From: Novosphingobium malaysiense
Lineage (GTDB): Bacteria; Pseudomonadota; Alphaproteobacteria; Sphingomonadales; Sphingomonadaceae
Direction of reading: 5' to 3'
NCBI RefSeq assembly: GCF_000802225.1
Contig: NZ_JTDI01000004.1
Coordinates: 124,001 to 188,000, forward strand
Length of the DNA: 64,000 bases
Position 1 is the first letter of the stretch. Every line of letters starts with the position of its first letter. Positions 43,495 to 51,401 of the stretch are shown here, in pieces. Below the pieces are notes generated by a model. The model was given only the letters and a program-made list of their open reading frames with translations. It did no database searches and was not told the DNA's origin. The position numbers and the translations under genes were made by a program.

Positions 43495-44898
43495 CTAGAA
43501 ATCGATCTGGGCGCGCATGGCCATCGTATCCAGCGAGTAGGACCCGTCGCCGTTGGCGGTAACGACGGCGTCGTCGACCCAGGTATGGCCATAGTTCGCA
43601 TAGAAGCGCAGGTGCGAAGTCGGCATCCACACCAGCGACAGGCCGGCTGTCTGCTGGTGCCCGCCCATCACGCCGGCATCGGCGAGATCGAGCCATTCGT
43701 AGCGCGTATTGAGCTGGATGGCGCCGATGCCGCCCTTGTCGATGCCCTTGCGCGGCTTGATGCGGCCAAAGGCGGCATTCGAATAGGCGATCTTGTCGTC
43801 GGTGAGCATATAGCCGCTCTCGACATAGCCGCCGTTGAACGTCGGATTGGACATGCCGGGTCGGCTGACCTTCATCCAGCGCGATTCCGCGACCGCATAG
43901 AAGCGATCGGAAATCCAGCCGGCTTCGAGCATGAGCTGGGTTTCGCCGTCGGATGCCAGACTGCCCGTGTCTATCAGCCGCAGGTTGGTCGGATGAACGA
44001 ACGGACGGGCGCGATAGCGGGACGTGACGACGGAGCCACCCTGCTCGCGGTAATGCGCCGACCCGCCGATATGCAGGATACCGCCGGCGACGCGCGGCGA
44101 TGCGACCACACGGGCATCCATGCTCCAACTGCGCGCGGCATCGTCGCTGATCGTCGAGAGCGTATCGCTGAACACGCCGCCCTGCACGGTGAGGATCTTG
44201 TCGCTGTACTGCGCGGCGAGGCCGAGTCGGCGCTCGAACACGAAGGCCTCGCTCACCGAGCTGCGCTCCATGAAGGCGGAATAGAGGTTCGCGGTCATGT
44301 CCTCGAAGCCGGTGAAGGGACGCTGGTTGCCCAGCATGATCTTCACCTTGCGCCCGGCCTTGTAGGTAATAATGGCATCGGCCAGCGAAACCGACGAACC
44401 GCCGACGCTCACGTCCAGCCGGTAGCCGACATTGCCGGCCATGGTGCCTTGCGCACCGATCCAGGCGCGGCGCATTTCGGTGATCGTGCCGAGATGATCG
44501 TTGCCACCGCCCGAAAGCCCCGAAGGGCCGTTGTAGCTGGCCGCATCGATCTGGATGCGTCCGCGCGGCTTGAAGCTCCAGCCGCCCTCGCCCTCGATCT
44601 GCGGCGCGCCCTTCCAGGCCACCTTGACCGGCGGCGCCTTTTCGGCGGCCACCTTGGCGGCAGAGGCGGTTTCGGTCGCGGTCAGGGCGACTTCACTGGC
44701 AGCGTCGGCTTTGGCGTTGGCGACGGCCAGTTCGCTCTCGAGCGTATCGATCCGCTGTGCCATGACCTGCATCTGCGCGCGCATGGCGGCCAGTTCTTCC
44801 TGAACCGAGGCCGCATCGGTGGCACTCGCCTGAGTCGGCAGGGCCCATCCGGCAGATACCGCCAGCGCGACCGCTGAAATGCGAAGGGTTTTCCTCAC
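43495..44898 (-). CDS. Phosphate-selective porin, OprO/OprP family (copy 2)
   Basis: The 467-residue paralogue of the preceding porin has a near-identical signal peptide and coiled-coil start (RISAVALAVSAGWALPTQAS, VQEELAAMRAQMQ) but a more diverged barrel (GEGGWSFKPRGRIQIDAASY, RAWIGAQGTMAGNVGYRLDV) ending again in AMRAQIDF. Like copy 1 it starts with GTG behind an AAGGAA site, and the leader DNA is also similar, indicating local duplication. A Pho-box-like repeat lies about 130 nt upstream, beside the phoR stop. Confidence 0.9.
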   Translation of the reverse strand: MRKTLRISAVALAVSAGWALPTQASATDAASVQEELAAMRAQMQVMAQRIDTLESELAVANAKADAASEVALTATETASAAKVAAEKAPPVKVAWKGAPQIEGEGGWSFKPRGRIQIDAASYNGPSGLSGGGNDHLGTITEMRRAWIGAQGTMAGNVGYRLDVSVGGSSVSLADAIITYKAGRKVKIMLGNQRPFTGFEDMTANLYSAFMERSSVSEAFVFERRLGLAAQYSDKILTVQGGVFSDTLSTISDDAARSWSMDARVVASPRVAGGILHIGGSAHYREQGGSVVTSRYRARPFVHPTNLRLIDTGSLASDGETQLMLEAGWISDRFYAVAESRWMKVSRPGMSNPTFNGGYVESGYMLTDDKIAYSNAAFGRIKPRKGIDKGGIGAIQLNTRYEWLDLADAGVMGGHQQTAGLSLVWMPTSHLRFYANYGHTWVDDAVVTANGDGSYSLDTMAMRAQIDF

Positions 44899-44943
44899 TA
44901 GTCTGGTTCCTTCCGTGAACCTTGTTTTTTCCAGCGCACCGGG

Positions 44944-44957
44944 CCGCGCATGCGCGG
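44944..44957. repeat. CCGCGCATGCGCGG palindrome in the porin-2 leader
   Basis: This perfect 14-nt palindrome lies between the Pho-box-like repeat and the GTG start of porin copy 2. It would form a hairpin in the leader mRNA or could serve as an operator. Confidence 0.35.
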
Positions 44958-45026
44958 CTGACGCAGATCAAGACCTTCCACCACTGAGGAAAATTAAGTG
45001 CCGACCCCGTCCCGCTGTCGTACGCT

Positions 45027-45055
45027 GTGACAACGGATTAGGGCGACCCTGACAG
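45027..45055 (-). promoter_or_regulatory. Pho-box-like repeat upstream of porin copy 2
   Basis: Minus-strand CTGTCAG and TTGTCAC are exactly 22 bp apart with a degenerate middle unit (GCCCTAA), preserving 11-bp phase. It starts 8 nt after the phoR stop. Confidence 0.65.
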
Positions 45056-45062
45056 AAAGAAG

Positions 45063-46049
45063 CTAAGCTTCCTTAAGCGGCAACATAAGGGAAGCTGTCG
45101 TACCCGAGCCTAAACGACTTTCGACATCGAAGCGCCCCCGGTGGCGCTCGACGATGTGCTTGACGATGGACAGGCCCAGTCCGGTGCCGCCCGCCGCACG
45201 GCTGCGACTCGTGTCGGCGCGATAGAAGCGCTCGGTGATCCGGGGCAGATGTTCGGGCGGTATCCCCTCGCCGTGATCGCGCACCATCACCAGCACCCAG
45301 CCGGTGTTCGCAGCTTCGACCGAGACTTCCACCGGCCCGCCCGGCTTGCCGTACTTGAGCGCATTGTCGATGAGATTGCGCAGGACCTGCGAAAGCTGGC
45401 CGCGGTCGCCGGCAATCACGGCATCGGCGCAATTGGCGGTTACCGTGACCTGCGCGCCGTCGCGAAACTCGCCGACCACTTCCTGCGCCAGGGCAACCAG
45501 ATCGATGCGGTCAGAGGGCACCTCGTGCTTGACGGCCTCGATCCGCGACAGCGACATCAGGTCCGAAATCAGCGCCTGCATGCGCTGCGCCTCGTGACGG
45601 ATGGTGCCAAGGAAGCGATTGCGCACTTCCTCGTTTCCGCCCGCCTTGGGGTTGAGCAGCGTCTCGACGTAGCCGAGGACATTGGCCAACGGCGTGCGCA
45701 GTTCATGGCTGGCATTGGCCACGAAATCGGCGTGGGATTTCGCCACGCTCACGCGCTCGGACAGGTCATAGAGACTGACCAGCCGCTCGTTCGGGCCGAT
45801 GACGCGGCAGTCCACTTCCCAGACCGATCCGCCCGTCGACAGGCCCGTCACCTGGGCAGAACCGCCCTTCTCGCTGAGAATCGCCGCCACCGCGCGAGGA
45901 TCGCGAATGGCGATGCGCACGTCCTGGCCGACGATATGCGCGCCCAGCAGTCCCTGCGCAGCGCTATTGGCGAACCGCACCAGCCCGCGCGAAACGACCA
46001 GCGCCGGTGTCTGCAATAGCTCGAGGAGATGGACGCCCTCGACAGTCAT
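45063..46049 (-). CDS. phoR: Phosphate regulon sensor kinase PhoR, apparently soluble
   Basis: The 328-residue histidine kinase has a PAS-like N-terminal domain (about 1-110, LLQTPALVVSRGLVRFANSA), a HisKA domain with H-box FVANASHELRTPLANVLGYV, and an intact HATPase region: N-box QVLRNLIDNALKYG, G1 DHGEGIP, F-box ERFYRAD and G2 GGTGLGLSIVKHIV. No N-terminal membrane segment is visible, unlike typical PhoR. The ATG at 46049 follows GGGAGG by about 10 nt. It heads the Pho cluster, far from phoB, with the porins and pst genes between. Confidence 0.9.
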   Translation of the reverse strand: MTVEGVHLLELLQTPALVVSRGLVRFANSAAQGLLGAHIVGQDVRIAIRDPRAVAAILSEKGGSAQVTGLSTGGSVWEVDCRVIGPNERLVSLYDLSERVSVAKSHADFVANASHELRTPLANVLGYVETLLNPKAGGNEEVRNRFLGTIRHEAQRMQALISDLMSLSRIEAVKHEVPSDRIDLVALAQEVVGEFRDGAQVTVTANCADAVIAGDRGQLSQVLRNLIDNALKYGKPGGPVEVSVEAANTGWVLVMVRDHGEGIPPEHLPRITERFYRADTSRSRAAGGTGLGLSIVKHIVERHRGRFDVESRLGSGTTASLMLPLKEA

Positions 46050-46346
46050 GCGCAAAATTCCTCCCGGTTTCCAACCGTAATGCTACGCTTTCGTGATCGT
46101 TGCTAGCGCGGCCATAGGGTTTTCAAGAGACAATCCAGTGGCAGTCCCGTTCATTATTCCGTCTTGCAGGGAATGCCGACGAACATATGCAGCGAAGCGC
46201 CAGCGATCACTGTTGACCGCTGGCCTTCCGCCCACACTCTCGTTATGCTGCAACCGCGAGGGGCAGATGGACGGCAACGTCCGGGCGTCCCGTCAGCGTT
46301 CACCAAGCCGCGAGGAGGAGCGCGGCTTCCGGATGGAAAGGTTTCT

Positions 46347-47789
46347 GTGACCAAATTCACTTCCGATCGCCTGCTCCTCTTCGGCGCCACAGGCGATCTG
46401 TCCCGCAGGATGCTCCTGCCGTCGCTCTGCGCGCTGGACGCAGAAGGCCTGCTCGACCCGCGTATCGAGATCGTGGGGACCGCGCGCTCCGAAATCGACG
46501 ACCAGGGGTTCCGCAACTTCGCACGCGAGGCGCTCGAGCAGTTCCTGCCGGCCAACCGCCGCGGCGGCATGGCGACGTTTCTCAACCGCCTTTGCTACCA
46601 GCCGCTCGATGCCAACACGATCGAAGGATTTACGGATCTCGCTGCCAAGGTCGGGACCCCGCAGGAAGGTCTCTCGATCTTCCTTTCCACCGCGCCGAGC
46701 CTGTTCGAGCCCACCATCCGCGGGCTGCAGCAAAGCGGACTGGCCGGAGAAAACGTTCGCATCGGCCTGGAAAAGCCGCTCGGCATCGATCTGGAATCGA
46801 GCAAGGTCATCAACGATGCTGTAGCCTCTGCCTTTCCCGAAGACCGGATCTTCCGCATCGATCATTACCTGGGCAAGGAAACCGTCCAGAACCTGCTGGC
46901 GCTGCGCTTTGCCAACCTGATGTTCGAGCCGCTGTGGAATGCGGCGCATATCGACCATGTGCAGATCACCGTGGCCGAAACCGTCGGCCTGGAATCGCGC
47001 GTCGCCTACTACGACGATTCCGGCGCGCTGCGCGACATGGTGCAGAACCACATGCTTCAGCTTCTCGCGCTGGTCGCGATGGAGCCTCCGGTATCCTACG
47101 ATGCCACCAACGTGCGTGACGAGAAGGTCAAGATCCTGCGCTCGCTGCGCAAGGTGAAAGTCGCGGAAACCGTGACGGGCCAGTACCGCGCCGGCGCCAT
47201 CGGCGGCCAGGCAGTCCCGGGTTACGACGACGAACTGGGCAAGGATTCCGACACCGAGACCTTTGTCGCGATCAAGGCGCATATCGACAACTGGCGCTGG
47301 CAGGGCGTGCCCTTCTACCTGCGCACGGGCAAGCGCCTGCCCCGGCGCACCACCGAGATCGTCGTCCAGTTCCGCAACGTGCCGCACTCGATCTTTTCCG
47401 GACGCAGCGCGAAGATGGTGTCCAACCGGCTCGTCATCGGCATCCAGCCCAGCGAGAACATTACCCTCTCGCTCATGACCAAGGTTCCCGGCCTCGATCG
47501 CGAAGGCGTCGGCCTGCGCTCTATCCCGCTGGAAATCTCCATGCCCGATGCCTTCGCCGGGCCGCAGCGGCGCATCGCCTACGAACGTCTGCTGCTCGAC
47601 CTCATCGAGGGCGACCAGACGCTGTTCGTCCGGCGCGACGAGGTGGAGGCCCAGTGGGAGTGGATCGATGCGATCCGTGCCGGCTGGGAGGAACACCAAC
47701 TCGAGCCCAAGACTTATACTGCCGGAAGCTGGGGGCCGTCAGCCGCCATCGCGCTCGCCGAGCGCGACGGGGTGACCTGGCACGAATAA
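46347..47789 (+). CDS. zwf: Glucose-6-phosphate 1-dehydrogenase
   Basis: It oxidises glucose-6-phosphate with NAD(P)+ to 6-phosphogluconolactone, feeding the Entner-Doudoroff pathway. The 480-residue protein has the nucleotide motif FGATGDLSRRMLLPSL, the active-site signature RIDHYLGKETVQN and EKPLG. The GTG start at 46347 follows GGAAAGG; an in-frame extension upstream would be unusual for the family. It starts the zwf-edd-glk-eda operon and is divergent from phoR across a 297-nt region. No 6-phosphogluconolactonase gene is seen here. Confidence 0.96.
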   Translation: MTKFTSDRLLLFGATGDLSRRMLLPSLCALDAEGLLDPRIEIVGTARSEIDDQGFRNFAREALEQFLPANRRGGMATFLNRLCYQPLDANTIEGFTDLAAKVGTPQEGLSIFLSTAPSLFEPTIRGLQQSGLAGENVRIGLEKPLGIDLESSKVINDAVASAFPEDRIFRIDHYLGKETVQNLLALRFANLMFEPLWNAAHIDHVQITVAETVGLESRVAYYDDSGALRDMVQNHMLQLLALVAMEPPVSYDATNVRDEKVKILRSLRKVKVAETVTGQYRAGAIGGQAVPGYDDELGKDSDTETFVAIKAHIDNWRWQGVPFYLRTGKRLPRRTTEIVVQFRNVPHSIFSGRSAKMVSNRLVIGIQPSENITLSLMTKVPGLDREGVGLRSIPLEISMPDAFAGPQRRIAYERLLLDLIEGDQTLFVRRDEVEAQWEWIDAIRAGWEEHQLEPKTYTAGSWGPSAAIALAERDGVTWHE

Positions 47790-47891
47790 GCCCCGGCCGG
47801 CCCGGGATTTTGAATTGATGCCGGTACCAAGGCGCCCGCAGCAGCGCCCCGCAAGCCGATTGCGGACCGGCCAGGAAATCAGGAGTAGCCC

Positions 47892-49718
47892 ATGAGCAAC
47901 CTCAGCCCCGTGGTCGCGCGCGTCACCGATCGCATTATCGAGCGATCGAGGCCGAGCCGCAGCCGTTATCTCGAACTCGTCGAACGCGAACGGGACCGGC
48001 ATTCCGACCGCAGCTTCCTTTCGTGCTCCAACCTCGCCCACGGCTTTGCCGCTGCGGGCGACGACAAGCCCGCGATTGCCACCGGCGGCGCCATCAACCT
48101 CGGCATCGTTACCGCCTACAACGACATGCTCAGCGCCCATCAGCCCTATGGCCGCTACCCCGAGCAGATGAAGCTCTTCGCCCGCGAAGTCGGCGCGACG
48201 GCACAGGTCGCAGGCGGCGTGCCCGCCATGTGTGACGGTGTGACGCAGGGCTTCGACGGCATGGAGCTGTCGCTGTTCAGCCGCGACACAATCGCCCTGT
48301 CGACGGCGGTGGCGCTCAGTCATGCGATGTTCGACGGCATGACGCTGCTCGGCATCTGCGACAAGATCGTCCCCGGCCTCGTCATCGGTGCGCTGCGCTT
48401 CGGCCACCTGCCGGCGGTCTTCGTGCCCTCGGGCCCGATGCCCAGCGGCATTTCCAACAAGGAAAAGCAGAAGACCCGCCAGCTCTACGCCGAAGGCAAG
48501 GTGGGGCGCGAGGAGCTGCTGGCGAGCGAGAGCGCGAGCTATCACACCGCCGGCACCTGCACCTTCTACGGTACCGCCAACTCCAACCAGATGATGATGG
48601 AGATGATGGGCCTGCACATTCCCGGTGCCGCCTTCGTGCCGCCGAACACCCCGCTGCGACAGGCGCTCACCCGCGCCGCCGTCCACCGCGTCGCGGCGAT
48701 GAGCAAGAAGGGCAACGACTATCGCCCGATGGCCGAGCTGGTGGACGAGAAGGCAATCGTCAACGCCATCGTCGGACTGCTGGCGACCGGCGGATCGACC
48801 AACCATGCGATCCACCTGCCCGCCATGGCCCGCGCGGCCGGCGTCATCATCGACTGGGAGGACTTCGACGAACTGTCCGCCGCCGTCCCGCTGATCACCC
48901 GCGTCTATCCCAATGGCTCGGGCGACGTGAACCACTTCCACGCGGCAGGTGGGATGGCCTGGGTGGTAAAGGAGCTGCTCGGCGCCGGCCTCGCCCACGC
49001 CGACATTCTCACCGTCGCCGAAGGTGGGATGAGCGACTATGCCAGCGAACCGGTACTGATGGACGACACCCTCGCCTGGACCCCGGCGCCCGCAGAGAGC
49101 GGCGACGATACCATGCTTCGCCCGGTCTCCGATCCGTTCCAGCCGGACGGCGGGATGCGGCTCGTATCGGGCAATCTCGGCCGCGGGACGATCAAGACCA
49201 GCGCCGTCGACAAGGAACGCTGGACCATCGAGGCGCCTTGCCGCGTGTTCGATACCCAGGAAGCCGTGGCGCAGGCCTTCAAGGCGGGCGAGCTCGACAA
49301 GGACGTTATCGTCGTTGTGCGCTTCCAGGGCCCGCGCGCCAACGGCATGCCCGAACTGCACAAGCTCACCCCGCCGCTCGGCGTGCTGCAGGACCGCGGC
49401 CACAAGGTCGCGCTCGTCACCGATGGGCGCATGTCGGGCGCTTCGGGCAAGGTTCCGGCAGCGATCCACGTCACGCCCGAAGCCCTGGCCAAGGACGGCA
49501 AGCCCGGCCCCCTCGCCTATCTGCGCGATGGCGACGTGGTGCGCCTTGCCGCAGGCGATGGCGTGCTTTCCACGAGTGCCGACCTGTCATCCCGAGAGCC
49601 CGCACAGGCCCCGCCTGCCGGCATGGGCATGGGCCGCGAGCTCTTCGCCATGTTCCGCATGAACGCAGGCGGCGCCGAACAGGGCGGATCGGCGATGCTG
49701 GAGGTTGCGGGGCTGTGA
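47892..49718 (+). CDS. edd: Phosphogluconate dehydratase
   Basis: It converts 6-phosphogluconate to 2-keto-3-deoxy-6-phosphogluconate. The 608-residue IlvD/Edd protein has the cysteines of the iron-sulfur cluster in [29 protein letters not shown] and the [15 protein letters not shown] region. AGGAG precedes the ATG. It lies between zwf and glk. Confidence 0.97.
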   Translation: MSNLSPVVARVTDRIIERSRPSRSRYLELVERERDRHSDRSFLSCSNLAHGFAAAGDDKPAIATGGAINLGIVTAYNDMLSAHQPYGRYPEQMKLFAREVGATAQVAGGVPAMCDGVTQGFDGMELSLFSRDTIALSTAVALSHAMFDGMTLLGICDKIVPGLVIGALRFGHLPAVFVPSGPMPSGISNKEKQKTRQLYAEGKVGREELLASESASYHTAGTCTFYGTANSNQMMMEMMGLHIPGAAFVPPNTPLRQALTRAAVHRVAAMSKKGNDYRPMAELVDEKAIVNAIVGLLATGGSTNHAIHLPAMARAAGVIIDWEDFDELSAAVPLITRVYPNGSGDVNHFHAAGGMAWVVKELLGAGLAHADILTVAEGGMSDYASEPVLMDDTLAWTPAPAESGDDTMLRPVSDPFQPDGGMRLVSGNLGRGTIKTSAVDKERWTIEAPCRVFDTQEAVAQAFKAGELDKDVIVVVRFQGPRANGMPELHKLTPPLGVLQDRGHKVALVTDGRMSGASGKVPAAIHVTPEALAKDGKPGPLAYLRDGDVVRLAAGDGVLSTSADLSSREPAQAPPAGMGMGRELFAMFRMNAGGAEQGGSAMLEVAGL

Positions 49719-49770
49719 GCGGGAATCAGCCCATCGAAGAAACCGGCAGACCCGGCAAGCGGAGAGTAGC

Positions 49771-50763
49771 ATGACCCAGCTCGTGACCGTCGATATCGGC
49801 GGCACCCACGCCCGTTTCGCCATCGCCGATGTGTCCGCGGACGGCACCATCGCGATGAGCGAACCGGCGACGCTGCACACCAGCGACCACGCCAGTTTCC
49901 AGACCGCCTGGGAAGCCTTTCGCGATAGGAACGGTGGCGCCTTGCCCGCGTCCGTGGCCATGTCGGTCGCCGGCCCGGTAGGCGGCGACGTCATCAAGTT
50001 CACCAACAATCCCTGGATCATCCGCCCCGCGCTGATCGAGGAGAAGCTGGGCGCCACGCGCTATACCATCGTCAACGACTTCGCCGCCGTCGCCCACGCC
50101 GTGGCGCGCGCCGATGAAAGCGAATTCGTCGACCTTGCCGGGCCGCCCGGAATGCCGCTGCCCGCATCCGGAACGCTGAGCGTACTTGGTCCCGGAACCG
50201 GCCTCGGCGTCGCGCACCTCTGGCGCGACGGCCGGCCCATCGCCCAGGGCGGCAGCTATCATGTGCAGGCCACCGAAGGCGGGCACATCGACTTCGCGCC
50301 GCTCGACCAGATCGAGGACGCCATCCTCGCCCGCCTGCGCAAGCGCCACACCCGCGTCTCGGTGGAGCGCGTCGTTTCGGGACCCGCCATCGTCGAAATC
50401 TACGCGACGCTTGCGGCCATGGAGCACCGCGCCGTCATCGAACGCACCGATGTGGAGATCTGGCAGGCCGGCACCTCGGGCGAGGACGCGCTCGCCGCCG
50501 CCGCCGTCGACCGCTTCTGCCTCTCGCTCGGCGCTGCCGCAGGCGACTACGCGCTTGCCCATGGCGCGGGCGGCGTCGTCATTGCCGGCGGCCTCGGCTA
50601 CCGCATTCGCGAGACCATTCTGAAATCCGGCTTTGCCGAGCGTTTCTGTGCCAAGGGCCGCTTTGCCGGCTTGATGGCCGGCCTTCCCGTCAAATTGATC
50701 ACCCACCCGCAGCCCGGCCTGTTCGGCGCCGCTGCAGCCTTCGCCAGGGAGCACCTCCAGTAA
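49771..50763 (+). CDS. glk: Glucokinase
   Basis: This 330-residue ROK-unrelated bacterial glucokinase phosphorylates glucose with ATP. It shows the phosphate motif [14 protein letters not shown], sugar-binding TNNPWIIRP and [10 protein letters not shown], the ATP motif [11 protein letters not shown], the [11 protein letters not shown] loop and a [13 protein letters not shown] adenosine region. Start ATG 49771 has GGAGAG upstream. Its stop overlaps the eda start (TAATG). Confidence 0.95.
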   Translation: MTQLVTVDIGGTHARFAIADVSADGTIAMSEPATLHTSDHASFQTAWEAFRDRNGGALPASVAMSVAGPVGGDVIKFTNNPWIIRPALIEEKLGATRYTIVNDFAAVAHAVARADESEFVDLAGPPGMPLPASGTLSVLGPGTGLGVAHLWRDGRPIAQGGSYHVQATEGGHIDFAPLDQIEDAILARLRKRHTRVSVERVVSGPAIVEIYATLAAMEHRAVIERTDVEIWQAGTSGEDALAAAAVDRFCLSLGAAAGDYALAHGAGGVVIAGGLGYRIRETILKSGFAERFCAKGRFAGLMAGLPVKLITHPQPGLFGAAAAFAREHLQ

Positions 50764-51401
50764 TGACCGCCAAATCCGCCGCCGTCGAAAAGGTCATGCG
50801 TCTCGCGCCGGTCATCCCGGTGCTGGTAATCGAGGATATCGAGCACGCCCTGCCTATTGCCGAAGCGCTGGTCGCGGGCGGGCTGCCCGCGCTGGAAGTC
50901 ACCCTGCGCACCGAATGCGCCATCGAGGCGATCAAGGTGATGAAGCAGGTCCCCGGCGCGACCGTAGGCGCGGGCACCGTGCTGACGCCGGATGACCTTG
51001 CAAAGTCGATCGATGCCGGGGCGGAATTCATCGTCTCGCCGGGTCTCACCCCCACTCTGGGCGAAGCGGCGGCGAAATCGGGCATTCCCTTCCTGCCCGG
51101 CACCGCCAATGCGAGCGACGTGATGCTGGCACTCGAACTCGGGTTCGACCGGCTCAAGTTCTTCCCCGCCATGGCGGCCGGCGGACCCTCGGCGCTGAAG
51201 GCGATCTCGGCCCCGCTGGCCGCCGCGAAATTCTGCCCCACCGGCGGCGTGACGCCGGACAATGCGCCCGACTGGCTCGCGCTCGATGCCGTGCTCTGCG
51301 TCGGCGGCAGCTGGATGGTGCCCAAGGGTTCGCCCGACGTCGCCAAGATCGAAGCAACCGCACGCGCCGCGGCGCAGCTTGGCTCCAAGGAGACCGCATG
51401 A
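50763..51401 (+). CDS. eda: KDPG aldolase (2-dehydro-3-deoxyphosphogluconate aldolase)
   Basis: It splits KDPG to pyruvate and glyceraldehyde-3-phosphate. The 212-residue class I aldolase has the catalytic Glu in PALEVTLRT, AGTVLTPDD and the Schiff-base Lys in FDRLKFFPA. It overlaps glk by one nucleotide and the following PEPC-like gene by four. Confidence 0.97.
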   Translation: MTAKSAAVEKVMRLAPVIPVLVIEDIEHALPIAEALVAGGLPALEVTLRTECAIEAIKVMKQVPGATVGAGTVLTPDDLAKSIDAGAEFIVSPGLTPTLGEAAAKSGIPFLPGTANASDVMLALELGFDRLKFFPAMAAGGPSALKAISAPLAAAKFCPTGGVTPDNAPDWLALDAVLCVGGSWMVPKGSPDVAKIEATARAAAQLGSKETA

